64,000 nucleotides of DNA from Streptomyces djakartensis. Its GTDB lineage: Bacteria > Actinomycetota > Actinomycetes > Streptomycetales > Streptomycetaceae. Of this stretch, positions 1 to 8,458 are shown one piece after another. The translations under genes were made by a program, and so were the position numbers. Each line of letters opens with the position of its first letter. The stretch's first letter is position 1. The notes below the pieces were generated by a model, which made no database searches, was not told the DNA's origin, and worked only from the letters and a program-made list of their open reading frames with translations. The DNA is taken from the NCBI RefSeq assembly GCF_014651075.1, contig NZ_BMWE01000007.1, positions 310,001-374,000 of the forward strand. Direction: 5' to 3'.

Positions 1-1625
1 GTGCCGAGCAGCCGGCCCGTGCCCTCCTCGACGACCTGGACGGGGCGTCCGCCCTCGCCGCGGATGTCGGTCAGGTCGGCGGCGCGCTCGCGGCGGGTCC
101 AGTGCCAGGCCCTGGTGCGGCGGCGCAGCAGCTTCGCCGCCTCCAGCTGGGGCAGCAGACCCTCGCAGGCCGGGCCGAAGAGATCGAGGTCCTCGTCCGT
201 CAGGGGCAGTTCCGCGGCGGCCGCGCACAGGTGCGGAGCGAGGACGTAGGGGTTGTCCGGGTCGAGGACCGTCGACTCGACGGGCTGGTCGAACAGGGCC
301 TCCGGGTGATGGACGAGGAACGTGTCCAGCGGGTCGTCCCGGGCGACCAGGACGGCGAGGGCGCCCTGCCCGGACCGCCCGGCCCGGCCGGCCTGCTGCC
401 ACAGGGAAGCGCGCGTCCCCGGGTAGCCGGCGATGACCACGGCGTCCAGACCGGAGATGTCGATGCCGAGTTCGAGGGCGTTCGTCGCCGCGAGGCCCAG
501 GAGTTCACCCGAATGGATGGCCCGTTCGAGTGCGCGGCGCTCCTCCGGGAGATAGCCGCCCCGGTAGGCCGCCACACGCCGGGCCAGCGACCGGTCGACC
601 TCGGCCAGACGCTCCTGGGAGATGACGGAGATCAGCTCGGCGCCGCGCCGGGACCGTACGAAGGCGACCGAACGCACGCCCTGCACCGTGAGGTCGGTCA
701 GCAGGTCGGCGGCCTCGGCGGTGGCCGTGCGGCGGACCGGGGCGCCCTTCTCGCCGTGCAGTTCGGTCAGCGGCGGCTCCCACAGGGCGAACACCAGTTC
801 ACCGCGCGGTGAGGCGTCGTCGGCGACCTCGACGACCGGCAGGCCGGTGAGGCGGCGGGCGGCCACCGCGGGTTCGGCTGCGGTCGCGGAGGCGAGCAGG
901 AACACGGGGGAGGCGCCGTAGCGGGCGCACAGGCGGCGCAGCCGGCGCAGCACCTGGGCGACGTGGGAGCCGAAGACGCCGCGGTAGGTGTGGCACTCGT
1001 CGATGACGACGTATCTCAGCGACTTCAGGAAGGAGGACCAGCGGGGGTGGGACGGCAGGATGCCGCGGTGCAGCATGTCCGGGTTGGTCAGCACGTAGTT
1101 GGCGTACTGGCGGATCCACTCGCGTTCCTCGAACGGAGTATCGCCGTCGTACACGGCCGGGCGCACCGAATGGCCCAACGGATGTGAAAATTTCTTCACC
1201 GAGCGGCACTGGTCCGCCGCGAGGGCCTTGGTGGGGGCCAGGTAGAGGGCTGTCGCGCCGCGGCCGTTCGGGGCCTCGGCGCCCTCCAGAAGGGTGGACA
1301 GTACCGGCACGAGGTAGGCCAGGGACTTGCCGGAGGCGGTGCCGGTGGCGACGACGACCGAGTCGCCGTCCAGGGCGTGCTCGGCCGCGTCTGCCTGGTG
1401 AGCCCAGGGATGCTCGATGCCCGCGGCCCGCACGGCTGCCACGACCTCGGCGCGGATCCGGTCCGGCCAGACGGCATGCCGGCCCTCGCGCGGGGGCAGG
1501 TGCTCCGTATGAGTAATGCGCGAAGCCCTGCTCGGACCGGACGCGAGCCGGTCCAGGACCGCGCCCGGCGCGGGTCGGGAGGCGGGGTCCGTCGGGGGTC
1601 GATCGGATCGGTGATTCTTGGCCAT
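1..1625 (-). CDS. DECH-box superfamily 2 helicase (YprA/Hrq1-like), C-terminus cut by window edge
   Basis: An ATP-dependent nucleic-acid helicase read leftward; 541 codons are in the window and the 3' end lies outside. Visible motifs in order: Walker A ATGTASGKS near residue 92, motif II as DECH (VIDECHTYRG), motif III SAT, then the helicase C domain with AATNALELGIDISGLD and the arginine-finger segment QQAGRAGRSGQG. This layout fits the YprA/Hrq1-like family, which carries a C-terminal DUF1998 zinc region; that part is not visible here. The ATG at 1625 is chosen because the reading frame from it (MAKNHRSDRP) runs unbroken into the helicase core. No clear Shine-Dalgarno precedes it. It diverges from bldG. 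Exact biological role is unknown; DNA repair is a family-level inference. Confidence 0.9.
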   Translation of the reverse strand, partial: MAKNHRSDRPPTDPASRPAPGAVLDRLASGPSRASRITHTEHLPPREGRHAVWPDRIRAEVVAAVRAAGIEHPWAHQADAAEHALDGDSVVVATGTASGKSLAYLVPVLSTLLEGAEAPNGRGATALYLAPTKALAADQCRSVKKFSHPLGHSVRPAVYDGDTPFEEREWIRQYANYVLTNPDMLHRGILPSHPRWSSFLKSLRYVVIDECHTYRGVFGSHVAQVLRRLRRLCARYGASPVFLLASATAAEPAVAARRLTGLPVVEVADDASPRGELVFALWEPPLTELHGEKGAPVRRTATAEAADLLTDLTVQGVRSVAFVRSRRGAELISVISQERLAEVDRSLARRVAAYRGGYLPEERRALERAIHSGELLGLAATNALELGIDISGLDAVVIAGYPGTRASLWQQAGRAGRSGQGALAVLVARDDPLDTFLVHHPEALFDQPVESTVLDPDNPYVLAPHLCAAAAELPLTDEDLDLFGPACEGLLPQLEAAKLLRRRTRAWHWTRRERAADLTDIRGEGGRPVQVVEEGTGRLLG

Positions 1626-1785
1626 CGGCACCGAGTGTGTCACTGGCGTGACGGACAATGGAGTCAAGGCGTCGTGCACGCCTGCCGGTAAGTGATTGAA
1701 TGCCATCACGGCTGGCGAAGCGTCCAAGGGCTGAAGCCGAGATGCCCCGAGGGCGACCGCTCGATAGCAAGGTGCTGGAGGATCC

Positions 1786-2127
1786 GTGGACCTCTCCCTG
1801 TCGACCGAAACCATGGGCGATCGCACGATCGTCAGGGTCGGTGGCGAAATCGACGTATATACCGCGCCCAAGCTGCGCGAGCAGTTGGTCGAGCTGGTGA
1901 ACGACGGCAGTTTCCACCTTGTCGTCGACATGGAGGGCGTGGACTTCCTCGACTCCACCGGGCTCGGCGTGCTGGTCGGCGGCCTGAAGCGTGTGCGGGC
2001 CCATGAGGGCTCCCTGCGCCTGGTCTGCAACCAGGAGCGCATTCTGAAGATCTTCCGCATCACCGGCCTCACCAAGGTGTTCCCGATTCACACCTCGGTC
2101 GAGGAAGCGGTGGCGGCCACCGACTGA
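1786..2127 (+). CDS. bldG: Anti-sigma factor antagonist BldG
   Basis: A STAS-domain anti-anti-sigma factor of 113 aa, the length of Streptomyces BldG, needed in that genus for aerial mycelium and antibiotic production (established). The phosphorylatable serine lies in DSTG at S57, the position reported to be phosphorylated in BldG. It acts by binding anti-sigma kinases in a partner-switching cascade in the cytoplasm. The GTG start at 1786 follows GGAGG at 1777-1781. The next gene encodes a GHKL-like anti-sigma protein, its expected partner, 135 bp downstream on the same strand. The sequence is a very close match to what I remember of the S. coelicolor protein, so the assignment is secure. Confidence 0.97.
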   Translation: MDLSLSTETMGDRTIVRVGGEIDVYTAPKLREQLVELVNDGSFHLVVDMEGVDFLDSTGLGVLVGGLKRVRAHEGSLRLVCNQERILKIFRITGLTKVFPIHTSVEEAVAATD

Positions 2128-2262
2128 TGACGGACCCGGGCCCCCGGGCCCGGGCCGGCCGAAGTGCGGACAAGAGTTCGGCAGAAGTGAAGACCGAGGG
2201 GGCCCGGGATTTCGGCGGCCCGGAGCCCCTCGACAGCACGCCCGTAGTTGCGAGGGGGATGC

Positions 2263-2700
2263 ATGGCCACCGTTGAGCTCCGCTTCAGCGCGCTGCCCGA
2301 GCACGTCAGGACCGCCCGGTTGGTGGCGGCCGCGGTGGCGCGCAGGGCCGGAGTGGACGAGGCCGTCCTCGACGAGGTCAGGCTCGCCGTCGGCGAGGCG
2401 TGCAGCCGGGCCGTCGGACTGCACAAGATCGGCGGGATCTCGGCACCGGTGAAGGTGCTGCTGATCGAGGAGGACAAGCAGTTCTCCATCGAGGTCGGCG
2501 ACGAGGCCCCGCACGCGGTCCCGGGCGAGCGCGCGAACGGCGCCGGGCCCGGCGACCCCGACTCGGAGGCCGAAGAGGACGAGATGGGCCTCGCGGTCAT
2601 CAGCGGACTCGTCGACGACGTCGAGGTCAGCGCGGGAGAGCACGGCGGGTCGATCAAGATGACCTGGCCGACCACACCGCCGCCGACGATCCTGGTCTGA
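2263..2700 (+). CDS. GHKL-type anti-sigma factor, BldG partner (ApgA-like)
   Basis: A 145-aa HATPase/RsbW-type protein that should bind a sigma factor and BldG alternately. The ATG at 2263 is preferred over an upstream in-frame start because GAGGGGG sits at 2252-2258. The fold is recognisable from EVRLAVGEACSRAV (N-box region) and MGLAVISGLVDDVEV (G2 region). Key ATP-site residues look degenerate: the N-box asparagine is replaced (CSRAV instead of a xxNAV pattern) and a canonical DxGxG G1 box is missing, with GDEAPH in that place. Kinase activity toward BldG is therefore uncertain. The strong hairpin at 2723-2757 closes the bldG operon. The position corresponds to ApgA of S. coelicolor. Confidence 0.9.
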   Translation: MATVELRFSALPEHVRTARLVAAAVARRAGVDEAVLDEVRLAVGEACSRAVGLHKIGGISAPVKVLLIEEDKQFSIEVGDEAPHAVPGERANGAGPGDPDSEAEEDEMGLAVISGLVDDVEVSAGEHGGSIKMTWPTTPPPTILV

Positions 2701-2722
2701 CCGGCCACACCCACAGCTTTTC

Positions 2723-2757
2723 GACGAAGGGCCCCACCACCCGTGGGGCCCTTCGTC
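2723..2757 (+). terminator. Rho-independent-type hairpin after bldG operon
   Basis: A 14-bp perfect stem (GACGAAGGGCCCCA with its complement) and a short loop lies 23 bp after the anti-sigma gene stop. There is no long T-run, as is usual in Streptomyces terminators. Confidence 0.8.
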
Positions 2758-2974
2758 ATGTGCGGTTGTCAGTGATCGCCTTTACAGTGGTTCCTGTGTT
2801 GTTCAGCGCGTGAATTCGTTCACGATCACTCGTGTGCTCCACGGCCGTCGGAGAATGCTTTCAGGGCATTACTTCAGAAGGCCGATTCCGTTTATCGCGC
2901 TCTGTTTTGATCAGGTTCCGGTACCTACAATCCCGTCCACATCTTGAGCTCAGCCCAAGCGTCAAGGAGGACGA

Positions 2975-5380
2975 ATGGCGGGGCTTTCCATCTCACAACA
3001 GTCGGGCCAACCCACAGACCTCGCAGCCGCTGTACTGACCGACGGCAACCGAGTCCTCGTCGTGGTCATCGGCGTCGTCGCACTGGCGGCCCTGGTGCTC
3101 GCGGGGGTCCTGGTGCGCCAGGTACTCGCGGCCGGCGAGGGCACCGACAGCATGAAGAAGATCGCGGCGGCCGTCCAGGAAGGCGCGAACGCCTATCTGG
3201 CACGTCAGTTGCGCACGCTCGCGGTATTCGCGGCGATCGTGTTCTTCCTGCTCATGCTGCTGCCCGCGGACGACTGGAGTCAGCGTGCCGGACGATCGGT
3301 GTTCTTCTTGATCGGAGCGGCGTTCTCGGCGGCCACCGGTTATATCGGCATGTGGCTCGCCGTTCGCAGTAATGTGCGCGTCGCCGCGGCGGCGCGTGAG
3401 GCGACTCCGGCAGCAGGCGAGCCGGAAAAGGATCTGACCGCCGTCTCGCACAAAGCGATGAAGATCGCATTTCGCACGGGCGGCGTGGTCGGCATGTTCA
3501 CGGTGGGTCTCGGCCTGCTGGGCGCCTCCTGCGTGGTGCTGGTGTACGCGGCAGACGCGCCGAAGGTGCTCGAGGGCTTCGGCCTCGGTGCCGCGCTGAT
3601 CGCGATGTTCATGCGAGTCGGCGGCGGCATCTTCACCAAGGCCGCCGACGTCGGCGCCGACCTGGTCGGCAAGGTCGAACAGGGCATTCCGGAGGACGAC
3701 CCGCGCAATGCCGCGACCATCGCCGACAACGTGGGCGACAACGTCGGCGACTGCGCGGGCATGGCGGCCGACCTCTTCGAGTCCTACGCCGTCACCCTGG
3801 TCGCCGCACTGATCCTGGGCTCGGCGGCCTTCGGCGACGCCGGGCTCGGCTTCCCGCTGCTGGTGCCGGCGATCGGTGTGATCACAGCGATGATCGGCAT
3901 CTTCGCCGTCGCGCCGAGGCGTTCCGACCGCAGCGGCATGAGCGCCATCAACCGCGGGTTCTTCATCTCCGCGGTGATCTCGCTCGTGCTGGTCGCGGTG
4001 GCCGTCTTCGTCTACCTGCCAGGGAAGTACTCCGAGCTGGACGGTGTCACCGACGCCGCGATCCAGGGCAAGGACGGCGACCCGCGGATCCTCGCGCTCG
4101 TCGCGGTGGCCATCGGCATCGTGCTCGCCGCCCTCATCCAGCAACTGACCGGCTACTTCACCGAGACCACCCGACGGCCGGTCAGGGACATCGGCAAGAC
4201 CTCGCTCACCGGCCCGGCCACCGTCGTCCTCGCCGGTATCTCGGTCGGTCTCGAATCGGCCGTCTACACGGCCCTGTTGATCGGGCTCGGGGTGTACGGG
4301 GCGTTCCTGCTCGGCGGTACGTCGATCATGCTGGCGCTGTTCGCGGTGGCGCTGGCCGGGACCGGCCTGCTCACCACGGTCGGTGTCATCGTCGCGATGG
4401 ACACCTTCGGGCCGGTCTCCGACAACGCGCAGGGCATCGCGGAGATGTCGGGCGACGTCCAGGGCGCGGGCGCGCAGGTGCTCACCAACCTGGACGCGGT
4501 CGGCAACACCACCAAGGCGATCACCAAGGGCATCGCGATCGCCACGGCCGTGCTCGCGGCGGCGGCGCTGTTCGGGTCCTACCGCGACGCGATCATCACC
4601 GGAGCGCAGGACGTGGGCGAACGGCTCGGCGGGGAGGGCGCCCCGATGAGCCTGATGATGGACATCTCGCAGCCCAACAACCTCGTGGGTCTCGTCGCGG
4701 GCGCCGCGGTCGTCTTCCTCTTCTCGGGGCTGGCGATCAACGCGGTGTCGCGGTCGGCGGGTTCCGTGGTCTTCGAGGTGCGGCGGCAGTTCCGCGAGAA
4801 GCCCGGGATCATGAACTACAGCGAGAAACCGGAGTACGGCAAAGTCGTCGACATCTGCACCAAGGACGCGTTGCGTGAACTCGCCACGCCCGGTCTGCTC
4901 GCCGTCATGGCACCGATCTTCATCGGGTTCACGCTCGGCGTCGGGCCGCTCGGCGCGTACCTGGCGGGCGCGATCGGCGCGGGCACGCTCATGGCGGTGT
5001 TCCTCGCCAACTCCGGAGGCGCGTGGGACAACGCCAAGAAGCTCGTCGAGGACGGCCACCACGGCGGCAAGGGCGGCGAGGCGCACGCGGCGACCGTGAT
5101 CGGCGACACGGTCGGCGACCCCTTCAAGGACACCGCCGGTCCCGCGATCAACCCGTTGCTGAAGGTCATGAATCTGGTCTCGCTGCTCATCGCGCCCGCG
5201 GTGATCAAGTTCTCCTACGGCCCGGACAGGAGCATCGGGGTACGGGTCCTGATCGCGGCCCTCGCGTTCGTCGTGATCGTCGGCGCGGTCTACGTGTCAA
5301 AGCGGCGCGGGATCGCGATGGGTGACGAAGGCAACGCCGAACCGAAGCCCAAGTCGGCGGACCCGGCGGTGGTTTCGTAG
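2975..5380 (+). CDS. hppA: Membrane-bound K+-insensitive H+-translocating pyrophosphatase
   Basis: An 801-aa polytopic membrane enzyme that hydrolyses pyrophosphate and pumps protons. The catalytic segment DVGADLVGKVEQGIPEDDPRN and the following GDNVGDCAGMAADLFE motif bind Mg-PPi; a second acidic set (GDTVGDPFKDTAGPA) lies near the C-terminus. The family is split by one residue in the GNTT-A/K motif. Here it reads GNTTKAITKG with lysine at residue 514, which predicts the K+-independent class. About 16 hydrophobic segments are visible. ATG 2975 follows AAGGAGG. The gene stands alone between two hairpins. It removes PPi at the membrane, whereas the soluble pyrophosphatase at 42.2-42.7 kb works in the cytosol. 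Confidence 0.97.
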   Translation: MAGLSISQQSGQPTDLAAAVLTDGNRVLVVVIGVVALAALVLAGVLVRQVLAAGEGTDSMKKIAAAVQEGANAYLARQLRTLAVFAAIVFFLLMLLPADDWSQRAGRSVFFLIGAAFSAATGYIGMWLAVRSNVRVAAAAREATPAAGEPEKDLTAVSHKAMKIAFRTGGVVGMFTVGLGLLGASCVVLVYAADAPKVLEGFGLGAALIAMFMRVGGGIFTKAADVGADLVGKVEQGIPEDDPRNAATIADNVGDNVGDCAGMAADLFESYAVTLVAALILGSAAFGDAGLGFPLLVPAIGVITAMIGIFAVAPRRSDRSGMSAINRGFFISAVISLVLVAVAVFVYLPGKYSELDGVTDAAIQGKDGDPRILALVAVAIGIVLAALIQQLTGYFTETTRRPVRDIGKTSLTGPATVVLAGISVGLESAVYTALLIGLGVYGAFLLGGTSIMLALFAVALAGTGLLTTVGVIVAMDTFGPVSDNAQGIAEMSGDVQGAGAQVLTNLDAVGNTTKAITKGIAIATAVLAAAALFGSYRDAIITGAQDVGERLGGEGAPMSLMMDISQPNNLVGLVAGAAVVFLFSGLAINAVSRSAGSVVFEVRRQFREKPGIMNYSEKPEYGKVVDICTKDALRELATPGLLAVMAPIFIGFTLGVGPLGAYLAGAIGAGTLMAVFLANSGGAWDNAKKLVEDGHHGGKGGEAHAATVIGDTVGDPFKDTAGPAINPLLKVMNLVSLLIAPAVIKFSYGPDRSIGVRVLIAALAFVVIVGAVYVSKRRGIAMGDEGNAEPKPKSADPAVVS

Positions 5381-5409
5381 GGAGGATCCGGAGCCCCAGC
5401 TCAAGGTGC

Positions 5410-5443
5410 GGGCGGACGGCGCGCGTTGACGCGTCGTCCGCCC
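5410..5443 (+). terminator. Hairpin downstream of hppA
   Basis: GGGCGGAC at 5410-5417 pairs with GTCCGCCC at 5436-5443, with further partial pairing inside, 30 bp after the hppA stop. Confidence 0.7.
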
Positions 5444-5592
5444 GTTCCGTGCGGGTACACGTACACGCCGTGAGCCTTCTCTCGCTTGGCGCAAAAGATT
5501 ACGAAACGGTCTTAATGGATGCTCGGCGTGCGGTTGCCGTGCATCTGGCGTGTATGTTCCGGGGCCGTAGAGCCATGGAAGGGACCAAACCG

Positions 5593-6165
5593 GTGAACAA
5601 GAAGCTCGCGGCCGCACTGTCCGGCGGTGCGGTACTGGTACTGGCGCTGTCGGGGTGTGGCGGCGACGACGGCAACGAGAAGCTGGACTCCTGGGCCAAG
5701 GAGGTCTGCGACGCCGTGCAGCCGCAGGCCAAGAAGATCGAGGCGGCCAATGCCTCGATCCAGAAGGAGACCTCGGACAGCAGCAAGCCCGAGGAGGTCC
5801 GGAAGACCGACGCGCAGGCCTTCCAGGACATGTCCGACGCGTACAAGGCCATCGGGTCCGCGGTGACCAAGGCCGGGCCGCCGGACGTGGAGAACGGCGA
5901 GAAGAAGCAGCAGGACGCGGTCAAGGAGCTCAACTCGATCTCCGCCGCGTACGCCTCCCTGAAGAAGCAGGTCGACGACCTCGACACCAAGGACCAGGGG
6001 AAGTTCGCCGACGGCCTCAAGGACATCGCCACCGAGCTGGACAAGCTGGGCAAGAGCGGCAACGACGCGCTGCGGACCCTGGAGGAGGGCGAGGTCGGCC
6101 AGGCGATGGCCCGCCAGTCCAGCTGCAAGGCGGCGACGGGGTCGGCCGGGGTCCCCCAGGGCTGA
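5593..6165 (+). CDS. Putative lipoprotein, helical, function unknown
   Basis: A 190-aa predicted lipoprotein. The GTG at 5593 is preferred because a purine-rich GAAGGGA lies 8 nt upstream and because it gives a compact signal peptide ending in the lipobox LALSGC with cysteine at residue 22. The mature part is charged and mostly helical (runs of K/E/D/A), with one C at position about 36 and another near the C-terminus. I do not recognise a catalytic motif. It lies between hppA and a methyltransferase gene, each apparently transcribed separately. A surface or periplasmic-side binding or structural role is possible, but nothing in the sequence decides it. Confidence 0.85.
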   Translation: MNKKLAAALSGGAVLVLALSGCGGDDGNEKLDSWAKEVCDAVQPQAKKIEAANASIQKETSDSSKPEEVRKTDAQAFQDMSDAYKAIGSAVTKAGPPDVENGEKKQQDAVKELNSISAAYASLKKQVDDLDTKDQGKFADGLKDIATELDKLGKSGNDALRTLEEGEVGQAMARQSSCKAATGSAGVPQG

Positions 6166-6232
6166 GCGGCCCGAAGCCGGCAACCGGTACGAAGGCGACC
6201 GCTGGGCCCGCCGACGGGACGCACGGCACGGG

Positions 6233-6290
6233 CACGTGCCACCCGGCACCGGCGGCCACAACACGTGCCACCCGGTACCGGCGGCCACAA
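6233..6290. repeat. Two head-to-tail copies of a 29-bp repeat
   Basis: Copies occupy 6233-6261 and 6262-6290 and differ at one base (GGCACC versus GGTACC). They begin with CACGTGCCACCCGG and end right before the start of the methyltransferase gene. Confidence 0.95.
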
Positions 6291-6301
6291 TGGGGGGCGT
6301 G

Positions 6302-7828
6302 ATGAACGCCAGCCAGTCACCCCTGCCCCCGCTGCCCTCCTCCGACCGCCCCGAGGCCGCCGCCCGGCTGAGGGAGGCCCTCCTCGGCGCCTCCTTCACG
6401 GCCGACGGACTGCTCGAACTGCTCGGCGCCCCCGCGTACGCCGCACTGGCCCGGAGCGAGACCGTGCCCGCGCTCCGGGCGACCCGCGGGGACACGCCGC
6501 TGGAGACGCTCGTCCGGCTGTTCCTCCTCCAGCAGCCCGTGCCGCACGCGCGCGTGGCGGACGTCCTGCCCGTCGACGCGTGCCTGCGAAGCGGCTGGCT
6601 GACCCGCGCAGGCGGGGACGAGATCGCCGCCACGGTGGACGTGCGTCCGTACGGCGGGCCCGGCGGCGAGGACTGGTTCATCGTGTCGGACCTGGGCTGC
6701 GCGGTCGGCGGCGCCGGCGGGATCGGCCGGCGGGACGAGGGAGTCGTCCTGGGAGTCGGCGGCGCCTCCACCACACTCGCCGGCATCACCGTCCGGCGGC
6801 CCGCGACCGCGGCGCTCGACCTCGGCACCGGGTCCGGCATCCAGGCGCTGCACGCCACCCGGCACACCACACGCGTGACGGCCACCGACCTCAACCCGCG
6901 CGCGCTGCACATCACCGCCCTCACCCTGGCGCTGTCCGGTGCCCCGGCGGCCGACCTGCGCGAGGGCTCCCTCTTCGAACCGGTCCGTGCCGACGAGACC
7001 TACGACCTGATCGTCTCCAACCCGCCTTTCGTGATCTCGCCCGGTGCCCGGCTCACCTACCGTGACGGCGGCATGGGCGGGGACGATCTGTGCCGCACGC
7101 TCGTGTCCCAAGCGGGCGATCGCCTGAACGAGGGCGGATTCGCCCAGTTCCTCGCCAACTGGCAGCACGTGGAGGGAGAGGACTGGCAGGAGCGGCTCCG
7201 CTCCTGGGTGCCTCGCGGCTGCGACGCGTGGATCGTGCAGCGCGAGGTGCAGGACGTCAACCAGTACGCCGAGCTGTGGCTGCGGGACGCCGGCGACCAC
7301 CGCGAGGACGCCGCGGAGTACCAGGCCCGGTACGACGCATGGCTCGACGAGTTCGAGGCGCGCAAGGTGAAGGCCGTCGGCTTCGGCTGGATCACCCTGC
7401 GCAGGACGGGCGCCGCCGTGCCCTCCGTCACGGTGGAGGAGTGGCCGCATCCGGTGGAGCAGCCGCTCGGCGACACCATCCGGGCCCACTTCGACCGGCT
7501 CGACTACCTGCGCGACCACGACGACGCCGCCCTGCTCGAAAAGCGCTTCCGGCTCACCGCCGAGGTCGTGCAGGAACAGGTCGGGCTGCCCGGCGCCGAG
7601 GACCCCGAGCATGTCGTGCTGCGCCAGAACCGCGGTATGCGCCGGGCCACCCGCGTGGACACGGTCGGCGCGGGCTTCGCGGGTGTGTGCGACGGCTCCA
7701 TGAGCGCCGGGGTCATCCTGGACGCCATCGCCCAGCTGGTCGGCGAGGACCCGGTCCTGCTGCGCGACCGCACCCCGGCGCAGATCCGGCTTCTCGTCGA
7801 GCAGGGGTTCCTGGAGCCGGTCCGCTGA
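6302..7828 (+). CDS. NPPF-motif SAM-dependent methyltransferase
   Basis: A 508-aa protein with a class I methyltransferase core in the middle. The SAM-binding motif ALDLGTGSGIQAL is near residue 175 and the catalytic NPPF (IVSNPPFVISPG) near residue 242, as in N6-adenine, glutamine and small-molecule NPPY-type methyltransferases. The N-terminal part (about 160 aa) resembles a winged-helix or substrate-recognition region and the C-terminal 150 aa are conserved without a recognised motif. This architecture is common in actinobacteria as a YabB/RlmG-like protein of unknown target; rRNA or protein methylation are both possible. ATG 6302 overlaps a GTG at 6299, and an upstream in-frame start would read through the 29-bp tandem repeats, which I think are non-coding. 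Confidence 0.88.
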   Translation: MNASQSPLPPLPSSDRPEAAARLREALLGASFTADGLLELLGAPAYAALARSETVPALRATRGDTPLETLVRLFLLQQPVPHARVADVLPVDACLRSGWLTRAGGDEIAATVDVRPYGGPGGEDWFIVSDLGCAVGGAGGIGRRDEGVVLGVGGASTTLAGITVRRPATAALDLGTGSGIQALHATRHTTRVTATDLNPRALHITALTLALSGAPAADLREGSLFEPVRADETYDLIVSNPPFVISPGARLTYRDGGMGGDDLCRTLVSQAGDRLNEGGFAQFLANWQHVEGEDWQERLRSWVPRGCDAWIVQREVQDVNQYAELWLRDAGDHREDAAEYQARYDAWLDEFEARKVKAVGFGWITLRRTGAAVPSVTVEEWPHPVEQPLGDTIRAHFDRLDYLRDHDDAALLEKRFRLTAEVVQEQVGLPGAEDPEHVVLRQNRGMRRATRVDTVGAGFAGVCDGSMSAGVILDAIAQLVGEDPVLLRDRTPAQIRLLVEQGFLEPVR

Positions 7829-8016
7829 GAGATGCCCGCCAACAAATTCGAGTCGATTTGAACACGCTGTTCCCAGCGGGCTGAGAGAGGCCGGCCGTCC
7901 CCGGGCCACGGTCGTGGCGACCCGCCGTTCACCTCCGGTTCGCCTGCCCGCCGCCCACGCGTGTCAGCCTCCCGGGGCTGGAGAGACGCGGACGTGAGAA
8001 AAGGGGCGCGGCGGGC

Positions 8017-8214
8017 ATGGAGAACGAACCGGCGATCTTCGCAGGAACCGTGTTCTCCCTGTTCGGAGGGGGACTGCTGGCGTGGACCGCGGCATGCGTG
8101 CGCCGGCACCGGCCCGTCGCCCACGGTGTGAGGCCCGTCGCATCGGCGACCCTGGCGAGCGTCGTCGCGGTGCTCGCCCTGACGGCCGGAACCTGGTGCT
8201 TCACCCGCCTCTGA
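8017..8214 (+). CDS. Small two-helix membrane protein, function unknown
   Basis: A 65-aa protein with two hydrophobic segments (about residues 7-27 and 44-62) around a short Arg/His-rich loop. The ATG at 8017 is preceded by AAAAGGGG about 10 nt upstream. Codon use is typical of the neighbourhood. It sits between the methyltransferase and topA on the same strand. A small membrane protein at this position is, from memory, conserved in Streptomyces, which supports it as a real gene. No motif suggests a function. Confidence 0.65.
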   Translation: MENEPAIFAGTVFSLFGGGLLAWTAACVRRHRPVAHGVRPVASATLASVVAVLALTAGTWCFTRL

Positions 8215-8458
8215 GGGCCGGGCCGGGGGCGCTTCCGCGAGTAACCAAGAGGTCGCACTCCGCATAGCAGCGGGTCTTCTCCCGGTACTCCGGGCGGCAG
8301 GAATGGTGGTAGTCGGGTTACCGTTCGAGTGGCCGTTGCGGGCTTTTCCCGTTTGACACGGGGGCGGGCTGTACCGTCACACTCCGCAGCGTCACCACGA
8401 CCCAGCCCCGGGGCGAAGCCTGGGGAGACCCCAGCGTCGACCGGAGAGAAGAGCGAAG

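Noticed and set aside
1184..1199. A+T-rich TGTGAAAATTTCTTCA inside the helicase gene, resembling a Zur or other operator
   Set aside because: It encodes the expected helicase residues (KKFS region) and there is no promoter context.
799..2643. Long minus-strand frame across bldG, its partner and the helicase
   Set aside because: It is out of frame with the helicase motifs and antisense to bldG; high G+C makes such frames common.
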